29,609 nt of DNA from Actinomycetota bacterium (GTDB taxonomy: Bacteria > Actinomycetota > Actinomycetes > Actinomycetales > Microbacteriaceae), in contig VGAV01000001.1 in the NCBI GenBank assembly GCA_016870695.1, forward strand, positions 1 through 29,609. Direction: 5' to 3'. Each line of letters opens with the position of its first letter. Position 1 is the stretch's first letter. This document shows positions 7,679 through 15,955 of the stretch, piece by piece. Below the pieces are notes generated by a model. It made no database searches. It was given only the letters and a program-made list of their open reading frames with translations, and was not told where the DNA came from. The position numbers and the translations under genes were made by a program.

Positions 7679-7710
7679 GAAGCCCCCACCCGCGGACGGA
7701 TGGGGGCTTC
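7679..7710 (-). terminator. Terminator at the end of the rpoA-rplQ unit
   Basis: GAAGCCCCCA and TGGGGGCTTC are perfect 10-bp arms with a 12-nt loop, 16 bp past the rplQ stop and just before the truA promoter. Confidence 0.8.
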
Positions 7711-7726
7711 GATCGAGCGGGAGCGC

Positions 7727-8302
7727 TCAGGCCTTGGCGTCGCCCTCGACGGCGTCCTCGGCCGCAGCCTCGGCAGCAGCGCCCTCCTCCGGCGACTCGG
7801 CGCCGGCGTCGGCGGCCTCGTCGGTGGTGGCGGTCTCGTCGGCGGCGGTCTCCTCGGCGGGAGCCTCGTCGGCGGGCGCCTCGTCGGCGGCGGGGGCTGC
7901 GGCGGCGGGCGCGGCGGCCTTCGACGACGACGGCTTCTTCGTGACGGGCTCGAGGACGAGCTCGATCACGGCCATGGGCGCGTTGTCGCCCTTGCGGTTG
8001 CCGACCTTGGTGATGCGGGTGTAGCCGCCGTCACGGTCGGCCACCAGCGGCGCGATCTCGGTGAACAGGGTGTGCACGACGTCCTTGTCGCCGATCACGC
8101 TCAGCACGCGGCGACGCGCGTGCAGGTCGCCACGCTTGGCGAAGGTGATCAGACGCTCGGCGAGCGGACGCAGGCGCTTGGCCTTGGTCTCGGTCGTCTT
8201 GATGGACTTGTGCGTGTACAGCGCTGCCGCGAGGTTGGCGAGAAGCAGACGCTCGTGGGCCGGGCCGCCTCCGAGGCGGGGACCCTTCGTGGGCTTGGGC
8301 AT
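7727..8302 (-). CDS. rplQ: 50S ribosomal protein L17
   Basis: Large-subunit protein near the peptide exit tunnel. The 191 residues begin with the conserved [12 protein letters not shown] and LLANLAAAL...[12 protein letters not shown] core (1-120). A low-complexity Ala/Glu/Asp/Thr tail of about 65 residues follows, much longer than the roughly 120-residue E. coli protein. Such acidic tails on L17 are common in actinobacteria. The Shine-Dalgarno is GGAG, about 9 nt upstream. It lies 42 nt after rpoA and is the last gene of the alpha unit. Confidence 0.97.
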   Translation of the reverse strand: MPKPTKGPRLGGGPAHERLLLANLAAALYTHKSIKTTETKAKRLRPLAERLITFAKRGDLHARRRVLSVIGDKDVVHTLFTEIAPLVADRDGGYTRITKVGNRKGDNAPMAVIELVLEPVTKKPSSSKAAAPAAAAPAADEAPADEAPAEETAADETATTDEAADAGAESPEEGAAAEAAAEDAVEGDAKA

Positions 8303-8344
8303 GTCGTGTTACTCCAGTGGGAAGGTTCGGTCGGGTCCGACGGG

Positions 8345-9334
8345 TCAGACGGTCTCGTCGTCGTAGCCGCCGAAGTACTGGGCGCCGTCGAAGCCGGGCA
8401 CCGAGTCCTTCAGCGACAGGCCGAGCGACGTGAGCTTGTCGCGCACCTCGTCGACCGACTTCTGACCGAAGTTGCGGATGTTCATCAGCTGGGTCTCCGA
8501 CAGGGCGACCAGCTCGGAGACGGTGTTGATGCCCTCGCGCTTGAGGCAGTTGTACGAGCGCACGGACAGGTCGAGGTCCTCGATCGGCATGGAGAGCTCG
8601 TTCGAGAGCACGGTCTCGACCGGGGCGGGCCCGATCTCGATGCCCTCGGCCTCGACGTTCAGCTCGCGGGCGAGACCGAACAGCTCGGTGAGGGTGCGAC
8701 CGGCGGAGGCGACGGCGTCGCGCGGCGCGATCGAGGGCTTCGACTCGACGTCCAGGACGAGCTTGTCGAAGTCGGTGCGCTCCCCGGCACGGGTGGCGTC
8801 GACGCGGTAGCTGACCTTGAGCACCGGCGAGTAGATCGAGTCGATCGGGATCTGACCGGCCTCGGCGTACTCGTTGCGGTTCTGCGTCGCGGACACGTAG
8901 CCGCGGCCGCGCTCGATGGTGAGCTCGAGCTCGAACTTGGCGGTGTCGTTGAGCGTGGCGATGACCAGCTCCGGGTTGTGCACCTCGACACCGGCCGGAG
9001 CCGAGATGTCGGCCGCCGTGACCTCGCCGGCACCCGTCTTGCGCAGGTACGCGGTGATGGGCTCATCGCGCTCGCTCGAGACGACGAGCTGCTTGATGTT
9101 CAGGATGATCTCGGTGACGTCTTCCTTCACGCCCGGGATGGTGCTGAACTCGTGCAGCACACCGTCGATGCGGATGCTCGTGACGGCCGCGCCGGGGATG
9201 GAGGACAGAAGGCTGCGACGCAGCGCGTTGCCGATCGTGTAACCGAAGCCGGGCTCGAGCGGCTCGATGACGAAACGGCTGCGGAACTCCCCGATCTTCT
9301 CCTCGGTCAGAGTGGGACGCTGTGCGATGAGCAC
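8345..9334 (-). CDS. rpoA: DNA-directed RNA polymerase subunit alpha
   Basis: Alpha subunit, which assembles RNA polymerase and contacts UP elements and activators. The 329 residues contain the N-terminal dimerisation domain (about 1-230, with [20 protein letters not shown]) and the C-terminal domain (about 255-315, with [16 protein letters not shown]). The start is GTG with AAAGGA about 9 nt upstream. The gene is separated from rpsK by 178 bp containing two hairpins. rpsD, which lies between rpsK and rpoA in Mycobacterium, is not here. Confidence 0.98.
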   Translation of the reverse strand: MLIAQRPTLTEEKIGEFRSRFVIEPLEPGFGYTIGNALRRSLLSSIPGAAVTSIRIDGVLHEFSTIPGVKEDVTEIILNIKQLVVSSERDEPITAYLRKTGAGEVTAADISAPAGVEVHNPELVIATLNDTAKFELELTIERGRGYVSATQNRNEYAEAGQIPIDSIYSPVLKVSYRVDATRAGERTDFDKLVLDVESKPSIAPRDAVASAGRTLTELFGLARELNVEAEGIEIGPAPVETVLSNELSMPIEDLDLSVRSYNCLKREGINTVSELVALSETQLMNIRNFGQKSVDEVRDKLTSLGLSLKDSVPGFDGAQYFGGYDDETV

Positions 9335-9405
9335 TATGTGTTCCTTTCGATCACGTGCCCGCTATATGACACGTGTAATGGGGTGAGGTGTTGAGTTGTC
9401 CCCGA

Positions 9406-9444
9406 GGACGCCTCGCCCCGGAGGAACAGGGGCGGGAGGCGTCC
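9406..9444 (-). other. Hairpin ahead of rpoA
   Basis: GGACGCCTC (9406-9414) pairs with GAGGCGTCC (9436-9444), continued by GCCCC/GGGGC with a 2-nt bulge. It lies about 70 nt before the rpoA start in the rpsK-rpoA gap and has no U-tract. It could be an attenuator, an RNA-processing site or part of the rpoA leader. Confidence 0.5.
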
Positions 9445-9475
9445 CGGAAAGTGCTGGGACGCGCGACGCGCGTCG

Positions 9476-9504
9476 ATCCCGAGGAGCACGGGGCCCCTCG
9501 GGAT
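9476..9504 (-). terminator. Hairpin right after rpsK
   Basis: ATCCCGAGG and CCTCGGGAT are perfect 9-bp arms with an 11-nt GC-rich loop, 8 bp beyond the rpsK stop. It is placed like a terminator, so rpoA-rplQ may be partly uncoupled from the upstream alpha genes. Confidence 0.6.
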
Positions 9505-9512
9505 TTCACACG

Positions 9513-9911
9513 TCAGACGCGGCGGCGCTTCGGCGGACGGCAGCCGTTGTGCGCCTGCGGCGTCACGTCCTGGATCGAGCCGACCTCGAGACCCGCCGCG
9601 GTGAGCGAGCGGATCGCGGTCTCACGACCCGAGCCGGGACCCTTCACGAAGACGTCGACCTTCTTGACGCCATGCTCCTGCGCCTGGCGAGCGGCCGACT
9701 CCGCGGCCATGCCGGCGGCGTACGGCGTCGACTTGCGCGAGCCCTTGAAACCGACACCGCCGGACGAGGCCCAGCTGATGACGGCACCGGAGGGGTCGGT
9801 GATCGAGACGATGGTGTTGTTGAACGTCGACTTGATGTGGGCCTGACCCACGGCGATGTTCTTCTTCTCCTTGCGGCGCGGCTTGCGCGCAGCGGACTTG
9901 GCCTGTGCCAT
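9513..9911 (-). CDS. rpsK: 30S ribosomal protein S11
   Basis: Small-subunit platform protein that contacts 16S rRNA near the E site. The 132 residues include [31 protein letters not shown] and the C-terminal [18 protein letters not shown]. The start is the ATG of [10 protein letters not shown]; the longer open frame upstream belongs to another frame of rpsM. It is preceded by a GGAG-type site about 7 nt upstream and follows rpsM by 34 nt. Confidence 0.98.
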   Translation of the reverse strand: MAQAKSAARKPRRKEKKNIAVGQAHIKSTFNNTIVSITDPSGAVISWASSGGVGFKGSRKSTPYAAGMAAESAARQAQEHGVKKVDVFVKGPGSGRETAIRSLTAAGLEVGSIQDVTPQAHNGCRPPKRRRV

Positions 9912-9945
9912 GTGCGGTTCTCCTGAATCCTGCGCCGGCGGAGGC

Positions 9946-10320
9946 CTAGCGCGCCTTCTTCTTGCCGGCGACGGTGCGCTTCGGACCCTTGCGGGTACGC
10001 GCGTTCGTCTTCGTGCGCTGACCGCGCACGGGGAGGCCGCGGCGGTGGCGCAGGCCCTCGTAGGAACCGATCTCGACCTTGCGGCGGATGTCGGCGGCGA
10101 CCTCGCGGCGAAGGTCACCCTCCACCTTGTAGGTGCCCTCGATGTGGTCGCGGAGCGCGACCAGCTGGTCGTCGGTGAGGTCCTTGACGCGGACGTCCGG
10201 GCTGATGCCGGTCGCGGTGAGGATCTCGGTGGAGCGGGTGCGGCCCACGCCGTAGATGTAGGTAAGTGCGATCACCACGCGCTTGTCGCGCGGGATGTCG
10301 ACGCCGGCGAGACGTGCCAT
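9946..10320 (-). CDS. rpsM: 30S ribosomal protein S13
   Basis: Head protein of the small subunit that forms intersubunit bridges and touches the P-site tRNA. The 124 residues carry the usual start [20 protein letters not shown], then YGVGRTRS and [18 protein letters not shown], and a basic Lys-rich tail. The length is typical. A 125-nt gap with strong predicted structure separates it from rpmJ upstream. Confidence 0.98.
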   Translation of the reverse strand: MARLAGVDIPRDKRVVIALTYIYGVGRTRSTEILTATGISPDVRVKDLTDDQLVALRDHIEGTYKVEGDLRREVAADIRRKVEIGSYEGLRHRRGLPVRGQRTKTNARTRKGPKRTVAGKKKAR

Positions 10321-10354
10321 GCGGCTCTCCTCAGAGTGTCGTGGAGGTGTGAAA

Positions 10355-10414
10355 CAGGATCGGTGCTCGGGCCTCCGCCCCGAGGTGTCCCCCGCATCGC
10401 GGGTTCTGATCCTG
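10355..10414 (-). ncRNA. Three-way-junction RNA candidate between rpmJ and rpsM
   Basis: An outer stem (10355-10361 with 10408-10414, CAGGATC/GATCCTG) encloses two hairpins. One is CTCGGG (10366-10371) with CCCGAG (10379-10384). The other is CCCGC (10391-10395) with GCGGG (10399-10403). It sits about 35 nt before the rpsM start. This could be a translational operator, an attenuator or a processing site. It matches no family I can name. Confidence 0.5.
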
Positions 10415-10445
10415 CCGGTGTGTATTCAGTTGGAAAGTCGGGGTG

Positions 10446-10562
10446 TCAGCCCTGGCGCTGCTTGTGACGCGGGTTGCTCTTGCAGATCACCATGACGCGC
10501 CCGTGGCGACGGATCACCTTGCAGTGGTCGCAGATGGGCTTGACGGAGGGGTTGACCTTCAT
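10446..10562 (-). CDS. rpmJ: 50S ribosomal protein L36
   Basis: The smallest large-subunit protein, 38 residues, which stabilises 23S rRNA near the peptidyl transferase region. It reads [19 protein letters not shown] at the start and ends HKQRQG. The zinc ribbon is complete (C11, C14, C27, H33), so this is the zinc-dependent form. Four to five bases (AGGAAATC) separate the purine-rich site from the ATG. It lies 59 nt after infA. Confidence 0.97.
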   Translation of the reverse strand: MKVNPSVKPICDHCKVIRRHGRVMVICKSNPRHKQRQG

Positions 10563-10621
10563 GATTTCCTGATTTCGCTGTCTTCGACCCGCCGGAGCGG
10601 CTCGTTACTTCTCGGCCGGAC

Positions 10622-10843
10622 TCAGCGGTAGCGGTAGACGATACGACCACGGGTGAGGTCGTACGGGCTCAGCTCGACGACGACGCGGTCCTCGGGGATG
10701 ATGCGGATGTAGTTCTGCCGCATCTTTCCCGAGATGGTGGCGAGCACCTTGTGACCGTTGGTCAGCTCGACACGGAACATCGCATTGGGCAGTGCCTCGG
10801 ACACCGTGCCCTCGATCTCGATGACACCGTCTTTCTTCGCCAT
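10622..10843 (-). CDS. infA: Translation initiation factor IF-1
   Basis: Binds the A site of the 30S subunit during initiation. The 73 residues start [14 protein letters not shown] and form one OB-fold S1 domain with [13 protein letters not shown] and the C-terminal [10 protein letters not shown] chose the ATG at 10843 from family conservation; the frame is open further upstream from a TTG, but those 30 residues are not IF-1-like. A classical promoter lies about 97 nt upstream, making infA the first gene of the alpha operon. The leader contains a perfect 18-bp palindrome. The Shine-Dalgarno is weak. Confidence 0.98.
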   Translation of the reverse strand: MAKKDGVIEIEGTVSEALPNAMFRVELTNGHKVLATISGKMRQNYIRIIPEDRVVVELSPYDLTRGRIVYRYR

Positions 10844-10862
10844 AAACTCGCTCACGCTCGTT

Positions 10863-10880
10863 GCAGACCGGCCGGTCTGC
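10863..10880. promoter_or_regulatory. Perfect 18-bp palindrome in the infA leader
   Basis: GCAGACCGGCCGGTCTGC equals its own reverse complement. It lies between the infA promoter and start codon (20-37 nt before the ATG). A repressor-type protein site or an RNA hairpin with a minimal loop are both possible. I know of no regulator for this site. Confidence 0.6.
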
Positions 10881-10939
10881 GGTGGATGGGGTTTCGGTGC
10901 TTGCGACACGCCAATGAAGGCGCAACGCACCAAAGATCA

Positions 10940-10968
10940 AGCATACGTGGTAGTGCCCGATGCGGCAA
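10940..10968 (-). promoter_or_regulatory. Promoter of the infA-rpmJ-rpsM-rpsK operon
   Basis: The -35 TTGCCG (10963-10968) and -10 TATGCT (10940-10945) are separated by exactly 17 bp on the minus strand. Transcription should start near 10933, giving a leader of about 90 nt. Confidence 0.75.
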
Positions 10969-10982
10969 GTCGCCGCCGGCGC

Positions 10983-11681
10983 TCAGCCGTTCAGACGCCC
11001 CGTGATGTCGGTCTCGGGGTTGCCGGTGAGGTCGGTCTGGTTGTTCAGCACCTCGCCGTTGATGGCGATCGTCGGCGTCGCGATGCCCGAGGCGCCCGGC
11101 TGGACCGGGGTGTCGCGGGTGCGCGCCGTCACGAAGCGCTCGTAGGTGCCGTCCTGGATGCAGGAGGCCACGGCATCCGATGCCCCGGCGGACTCGGCGA
11201 TCTGGACCAGCGTCGCGTCGTCGAGACCCGAGGTCTGCTCGGCCGGCTGCTGCGCGTACATCGCCTGAACGAAGGGCAGCACGTTCTGCGCGTCGTCCTC
11301 GGCCACGCAATAGGCCGCGTTCGCGGACCGGGTGGAGAATTCGGTGCCCTGCGACGCCCGGTCCAGGATCGAGATCGGGTGGATGTTCAGCGTGATGGTG
11401 CCGTCGTCGACGAGGCTCTCGAGGGTCGGCCCGTAGCTCTGCTCGAACTGGTTGCAGATGGGGCACATGAAGTCGACGTAGGTGTCCACGGTCTGGTCGC
11501 CGGTCCCGACGGCGATGGCGCCCGTGTCGGGGTCGACGGCCTGTGCCTCCGGCGCCGGGCCGGGCGAGGTCGCCTGGCTGTTGGCGAACCACACGACACC
11601 GCCCACGATGAGGACGACGACCAGCGCGGCGGCGGTGACGCCGATCGCGAACCAGTTCATGGACTTGCGGGCGGCGGCCAT
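10983..11681 (-). CDS. Membrane-anchored DsbA/thioredoxin-fold protein
   Basis: A thiol-disulfide oxidoreductase facing the outside of the membrane. Numbering from the first ATG of the MMM cluster, there is one N-terminal helix (about 12-34), a Ser/Pro linker, then the active site C75-P-I-C78 in DFMCPICNQFE and the cis-proline region GIATPTI. Two further cysteines (AAYC, ASCI) probably form a structural disulfide, as in DsbA/BdbD-like DUF. The start is uncertain: ATGs at 11687, 11684 and 11681 are adjacent, and the third has the best spacing from GAGGG. The first two overlap the map stop. The gene is coupled to map, and its stop lies only 15 bp before the infA promoter. Confidence 0.9.
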   Translation of the reverse strand: MAAARKSMNWFAIGVTAAALVVVLIVGGVVWFANSQATSPGPAPEAQAVDPDTGAIAVGTGDQTVDTYVDFMCPICNQFEQSYGPTLESLVDDGTITLNIHPISILDRASQGTEFSTRSANAAYCVAEDDAQNVLPFVQAMYAQQPAEQTSGLDDATLVQIAESAGASDAVASCIQDGTYERFVTARTRDTPVQPGASGIATPTIAINGEVLNNQTDLTGNPETDITGRLNG

Positions 11682-11683
11682 CA

Positions 11684-12523
11684 TCATCCCTCGATCTCCG
11701 TGGGCACCACTCCGAAGGGCGCCAGCTTCTCTGCACCGCCGTCGGGCGCGGTGAGGACCCAGATCCCTCCATCGTGCACCGCGACGCTATGTTCCCAATG
11801 GGAGCCGTCCGTGCCGTCCAGCGTCGACACCGTCCACCCGTCGTCCTCGGTGAAGGTCTGCTGGTCCCCGATGACGACCATGGGCTCGATCGCGACGGCG
11901 AGACCGGGCCGCACGTCGGCGCCGCGCTCCTCGGTCGCGTAGTTGAAGATGCTCGGCGACTCGTGCATCTTGCGGCCGATGCCGTGACCCACGTAGTCGC
12001 GCAGGATGCCGTAGCCCGGCGCCGGTGCGTGCTCGACGATGTACTGCTCGATCGCGGCGCCCACCTCGCCCAGGTGCTCGGCACGGGACAGCGCCGCGAT
12101 GCCGGCCCACAGGGAGCCCTCCGTCACCTCGGAGAGGCGGCGACGCGGGGCGACGAGCTCTTCCGGGGCGTCGCCCGGCACGATCACGGTGAACGCCGAG
12201 TCGCCGTTCCACCCGCGGTACTCCGCACCCGCGTCGATCGACAGGATGTCCCCCGCCTGCAGCGGGCGGTCGTTCGGGATGCCGTGCACCACCTGCTCGT
12301 TGACCGAGGCGCACACGGTGTGCCGGTACCCGCGGACCATCTGGAAGTTCGACTTCGCGCCGCGCCCGACGATCACGCGGGAGGCCGCGGCATCCAGGTC
12401 CAACGTCGTGACGCCGGGGGCGATCAACGCCCGGACGGCGTCGAGCGCCGCCGCCGTGATCAGCCCCGGCTCCACCATCGCGCGCAGGTGCGCGGGCTTC
12501 TTGTAGACGGACGAGCGCAGCAC
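11684..12523 (-). CDS. map: Methionine aminopeptidase, type I
   Basis: Removes the initiator methionine from nascent proteins. The 279 residues from the GTG at 12523 keep all metal ligands: D97, D108, H180 (GHGIG), E213 (AIEPM) and E244 (HWEHS), plus H80 in VVHGIP. I chose GTG because the resulting start MLRSSVYKKPAHLRAM matches actinobacterial relatives, and it lies 4 bp past the adk stop. An internal ATG at 12478 is less likely. There is no N-terminal SH3-binding zinc-finger extension as in some mycobacterial forms. It is the third gene of secY-adk-map. Confidence 0.96.
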   Translation of the reverse strand: MLRSSVYKKPAHLRAMVEPGLITAAALDAVRALIAPGVTTLDLDAAASRVIVGRGAKSNFQMVRGYRHTVCASVNEQVVHGIPNDRPLQAGDILSIDAGAEYRGWNGDSAFTVIVPGDAPEELVAPRRRLSEVTEGSLWAGIAALSRAEHLGEVGAAIEQYIVEHAPAPGYGILRDYVGHGIGRKMHESPSIFNYATEERGADVRPGLAVAIEPMVVIGDQQTFTEDDGWTVSTLDGTDGSHWEHSVAVHDGGIWVLTAPDGGAEKLAPFGVVPTEIEG

Positions 12524-12527
12524 GGCG

Positions 12528-13124
12528 TCAGTGCGCGGACGACGGGGTGATGCCCCGCGCCGCGAGGGCCGCGGTGATGCGCGCGGCGACCTCGTCGAGG
12601 GACCCGACGCCGTCGATCTCGTCGACGATGTCCCGCGTGCCGTAGACGCCGAGGATGGGCGCGGTCTCGCGCTCGTAGATCGCGAGACGGGTGGCGATCC
12701 CCTCCTCGGTGTCGTCCGCACGGCCCTGCTCCGTGGCGCGCGTCTTGAGGCGGGAGATGGACTCCTCACGGGGGACGACCAGCGCGATAACGGCGTCGAG
12801 CGACTCGTCGCGGCCCTCGAGGAACTCGTCGAGGTGCATGACCTGCGCGAGGTTTCGGGGATACCCGTCGAGGAGGAAGCCGTCGGCGGCGTCGGCCTGG
12901 GAGAGGCGGTCGCGGACCACGGCGCTGGTGAGCTCGTCGGGGACGAGGTCACCGGCGTCGATGATCGACTTCACCTCGAGGCCCAGGTCGGTGCCCTCGG
13001 AGACGTTCTGACGGAACACGTCGCCGGTGGAGACGACCGGGATTCCGAGCGCCTCGGCGATGCGGACGCCCTGCGTGCCCTTGCCGGAGCCCTGCGGGCC
13101 GACGATCAGCAGCCGGGCGGTCAT
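12528..13124 (-). CDS. adk: Adenylate kinase
   Basis: Catalyses ATP + AMP to 2 ADP. The 198 residues carry the P-loop GPQGSGKGTQ with K15, STGDVFRQN for AMP binding, DGYPRNLAQ, and a short LID (about 125-140) without the four-cysteine zinc finger. This is the usual short actinobacterial form, although the P-loop has Gln where Pro is common (GPPG). The start overlaps the secY stop as ATGA, so the two are translationally coupled. Confidence 0.97.
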   Translation of the reverse strand: MTARLLIVGPQGSGKGTQGVRIAEALGIPVVSTGDVFRQNVSEGTDLGLEVKSIIDAGDLVPDELTSAVVRDRLSQADAADGFLLDGYPRNLAQVMHLDEFLEGRDESLDAVIALVVPREESISRLKTRATEQGRADDTEEGIATRLAIYERETAPILGVYGTRDIVDEIDGVGSLDEVAARITAALAARGITPSSAH

Positions 13125-14443
13125 CGGAGGAGCCCCTCGTAGTGACGCTGCTGGAGCTGCGCGTCGATCTGCTTCACCGTCTCGAGACCCACACCGACGA
13201 TGATGAGGATCGAGGCGCCGCCGAACGGGAAGTTCTGGTTCGCGCCGACCGTGGCCAGGGCGATGAGCGGCAGCAGGGCGATGAGACCCAGGTAGATGGA
13301 CCCGGGCAGCGTGATGCGCGTCAGCACGTAGTCGAGGTACTCGGCCGTCGGGCGGCCCGCGCGGATGCCGGGGATGAAGCCGCCGTACTTCTTCATGTTG
13401 TCGGCGACGTCGACCGGGTTGAAGGTGATCGCGACGTAGAAGTACGTGAACCCGACGATGAGCAGGAAGTAGATCGCCATGTACAGCGGGTGATCGCCGC
13501 GCGTGAGGTACTGCGAGATCCACGTCACCCAGCCCGCGGGCTCCTGGCCCGCCTGCGGCTGGTTGAACTGCGCGATGAGGGCGGGGATGTACAGCAGCGA
13601 CGACGCGAAGATGACGGGCACGACGCCGGCCATGTTGACCTTGATCGGGATGTACGTGTTCGAGCCGCCGAAGGTGCGGCGGCCGACCATCCGCTTGGCG
13701 TACTGCACGGGGATGCGGCGCTGCGACTGCTCGACGAACACCACCAGGGCCACGACGACGATGCCGACGGCCAGGACGAGGAGGAAGACCTCCGGGCCGC
13801 GCGAGGTGAGGATCGACAGCATCGCGCCGGGGAAGGTCGCGGCGATCGAGGTGAAGATGAGGATCGACATGCCGTTGCCGACGCCGCGCTCGGTGACGAG
13901 CTCGGCGAACCACATGACCAGGCCGGTACCGGCGGTCAGCGTGATGATCATGAGCAGCTGGGCCCACCAGATGTCGTTCGTGAGCAGCTGCGTGCACTCC
14001 GGCACGCCCGTCGAGCCGAACAGCTGGCCAGAGCGGGCCACGGTGACGAGGGTGGTCGACTGCAGCAGAGCCAGCGCGATGGTGAGGTAGCGCGTGTACT
14101 GCGTCAGCTTCGCCTGGCCCGCCTGGCCCTCCTTGTAGAGGGTCTCGAAGTGCGGGATGACCACGCGCAGCAGCTGCACGATGATCGTGGCGGTGATGTA
14201 GGGCATCACGCCGAGCGCGAAGATCGAGAGCTGGAGCAGCGCGCCGCCGGAGAAGAGGTTCACCAGCGAGAGCAGACCCTCGGTGCTGCCCGACTGCTGC
14301 AGACACGACTGCACGTTCGGGTAGTCGACGAACGGGGTCGGAACGTGGGCACCCAGCCGGTAGATGGCGATGATCCCCAGCGTGAAGGCGATCTTCCGCC
14401 GCAGGTCTGGCGTGCGGAAGACACGCGCGATGGCGCTGAACAA
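13121..14443 (-). CDS. secY: Preprotein translocase subunit SecY
   Basis: The channel of the Sec translocon in the inner membrane. The 440 residues have ten membrane helices by inspection and the conserved segments SIFALGVMPYITA and AKRMVGRRTFGG. The start is a TTG at 14443: it gives MFSAIARVFRTPDLRRK as in relatives and has a perfect GGAGGA 6 nt upstream. The frame is open to 14485, but that extension is not SecY-like. A 13-bp hairpin separates it from rplO, so secY-adk-map may be partly independent of the spc genes. Confidence 0.97.
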   Translation of the reverse strand: MFSAIARVFRTPDLRRKIAFTLGIIAIYRLGAHVPTPFVDYPNVQSCLQQSGSTEGLLSLVNLFSGGALLQLSIFALGVMPYITATIIVQLLRVVIPHFETLYKEGQAGQAKLTQYTRYLTIALALLQSTTLVTVARSGQLFGSTGVPECTQLLTNDIWWAQLLMIITLTAGTGLVMWFAELVTERGVGNGMSILIFTSIAATFPGAMLSILTSRGPEVFLLVLAVGIVVVALVVFVEQSQRRIPVQYAKRMVGRRTFGGSNTYIPIKVNMAGVVPVIFASSLLYIPALIAQFNQPQAGQEPAGWVTWISQYLTRGDHPLYMAIYFLLIVGFTYFYVAITFNPVDVADNMKKYGGFIPGIRAGRPTAEYLDYVLTRITLPGSIYLGLIALLPLIALATVGANQNFPFGGASILIIVGVGLETVKQIDAQLQQRHYEGLLR

Positions 14444-14507
14444 GAGGATTCCTCCAGAACGATCTCGGCGCGCGTCAGAGCGCACACCTCATCACACTAA
14501 CCCAGAA

Positions 14508-14537
14508 GGGGCCGGCGGCCCTAAGGCCGCCGGCCCC
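14508..14537 (-). terminator. Strong hairpin after rplO
   Basis: GGGGCCGGCGGCC and GGCCGCCGGCCCC form 13 perfect base pairs around a 4-nt loop, 16 bp after the rplO stop. A short TTCT run follows on the minus strand. It should end or reduce transcription before secY. Confidence 0.75.
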
Positions 14538-14553
14538 CCTGCAGGGTCGGATG

Positions 14554-15090
14554 TCAGTTGTTGACGGTGCCGCCCGCGGCGACGATCTTCTGCTCAGCCG
14601 AGCCGGAGACCTTGTCGACGGAGACGTTGAGCGCCACGGCGATGTCGCCGGTGCCCAGCACCTTGACCTTCTCGTTCTTGCGAACGGCGCCCTTGGCCAC
14701 GAGGTCGACGATGGTCACATCGCCGCCCTGCGGGTAGAGCTCGGCCAGCTTGTCCAGGTTGACGACCTGGTACTCGACGCGGAACGGGTTCTTGAAGCCG
14801 CGCAGCTTGGGGGTGCGCATGTGCAGCGGCATCTGCCCACCCTCGAAGCCGACCTTGACCTGGTAACGCGCCTTCGTGCCCTTGGTACCACGACCGGCGG
14901 TCTTACCCTTCGAGCCCTCACCACGGCCGACGCGGGTCTTGGCGGTACGGGCGCCGGGGACCGGACGCAGGTGGTGGACCTTCAGCACGCCGGGACGCGA
15001 CGCCGGAGCGTCGGTGGTCGCGGCGGCCTTGCGAGCGGATGCCTTCTTCGGGGCGTCGGCCGCGACGGCCTCGTCCTTCTTGTCAGCCAT
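14554..15090 (-). CDS. rplO: 50S ribosomal protein L15
   Basis: Large-subunit assembly protein deep in 23S rRNA. The 178 residues start with an Ala/Lys/Asp extension of about 32 residues ([19 protein letters not shown]), then [26 protein letters not shown] and [14 protein letters not shown]. The extension makes it about 30 residues longer than the E. coli protein. Its ATG shares a base with the rpmD stop (TAATG). Confidence 0.97.
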   Translation of the reverse strand: MADKKDEAVAADAPKKASARKAAATTDAPASRPGVLKVHHLRPVPGARTAKTRVGRGEGSKGKTAGRGTKGTKARYQVKVGFEGGQMPLHMRTPKLRGFKNPFRVEYQVVNLDKLAELYPQGGDVTIVDLVAKGAVRKNEKVKVLGTGDIAVALNVSVDKVSGSAEQKIVAAGGTVNN

Positions 15091-15275
15091 TAGTCGATCT
15101 CCTCAACCTTCACGAGGTGAGCGACGGTCTTGACGTAGCCGCGCGTCTGCGCGTCGTCGGGACGGACGACCGAGTCGCCGATCCGCTTGAGACCGAGCGA
15201 ACGCAGCGTGTCGCGCTGGTTCTGCTTCTCACTCACCTTGGACTTGATCTGCGTGACCTTCAGACGCTCGGCCAT
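15090..15275 (-). CDS. rpmD: 50S ribosomal protein L30
   Basis: A small large-subunit protein of 61 residues, [20 protein letters not shown] at the start, then [20 protein letters not shown]. Length and sequence are typical. The start ATG overlaps the rpsE stop (ATGA), and the stop overlaps the rplO start (TAATG), so translation is likely coupled on both sides. Confidence 0.97.
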   Translation of the reverse strand: MAERLKVTQIKSKVSEKQNQRDTLRSLGLKRIGDSVVRPDDAQTRGYVKTVAHLVKVEEID

Positions 15276-15955
15276 CAGGCACCTACCTTCTGAGCGGCGG
15301 CCTCCGCACGCACGAGGCGAGCGGGGGCGACCTGGTCGAACTCCAGGCCACGGCGGGCGGCCACGGCGCGGGGCTCCTCGAGCGACTTCAGCGCCTCGAC
15401 GGTCGCGTGCACGATGTTGATCGTGTTCGACGAGCCGAGCGACTTCGAGAGGACGTCGTGGATGCCGGCGCACTCGAGCACCGCGCGGACGGGACCACCG
15501 GCGATGACACCGGTACCGGCGGCGGCGGGGCGCAGGAGCACCACACCGGCAGCGGCCTCACCCTGGACGGGGTGGGGAATGGTCGAGCCGGAGCGCGGCA
15601 CGCGGAAGAAGTTGCGCTTGGCCTCCTCGACACCCTTCGAGATGGCGAGGGGGACCTCGCGCGCCTTGCCGTAGCCGACGCCCACGACGCCGTTGCCATC
15701 GCCCACGACGACGAGCGCCGTGAAGCTGAAGCGACGACCGCCCTTGACGACCTTCGACACGCGGTTGATGGTCACGACGCGCTCGAGGAACTGGCTCTCG
15801 TTGCGGTCGCGCGAACCACGGTCGCGCTGGTTGGCGTTGCGCTCGCGGCCACCGCGGCGCGGCTCGCGCTCACGCTCGGCCGGGGCCTGAGCGGCAGCTG
15901 CACCCTCTGCGGGGGCGGTCTGCTCGGTCACTTCGGTCTCCTTGTTGTCACTCAC
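15275..15955 (-). CDS. rpsE: 30S ribosomal protein S5
   Basis: Small-subunit protein that supports decoding accuracy and helicase activity at mRNA entry. The 226 residues include a charged N-terminal extension of about 50 residues, then [19 protein letters not shown] and [19 protein letters not shown]. The start is GTG at 15955, sharing GTGA with the rplR stop. The extension (Ala/Glu/Arg/Asn-rich) makes it longer than the 166-residue E. coli protein, a pattern seen across this cluster. Confidence 0.97.
   Translation of the reverse strand: MSDNKETEVTEQTAPAEGAAAAQAPAEREREPRRGGRERNANQRDRGSRDRNESQFLERVVTINRVSKVVKGGRRFSFTALVVVGDGNGVVGVGYGKAREVPLAISKGVEEAKRNFFRVPRSGSTIPHPVQGEAAAGVVLLRPAAAGTGVIAGGPVRAVLECAGIHDVLSKSLGSSNTINIVHATVEALKSLEEPRAVAARRGLEFDQVAPARLVRAEAAAQKVGA

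Noticed and set aside
7740..7930. Repetitive GCCTCGTCGGCGG-like DNA in rplQ
   Set aside because: It simply encodes the Ala/Asp/Glu-rich tail of L17; there is no spacer regularity or mobility sign.
10844..10933. N-terminal extension of IF-1 from a TTG at the predicted transcription start
   Set aside because: The extra 30 residues are unlike IF-1, whose conserved start is MAKKDGV. The region holds the palindrome and reads as leader.
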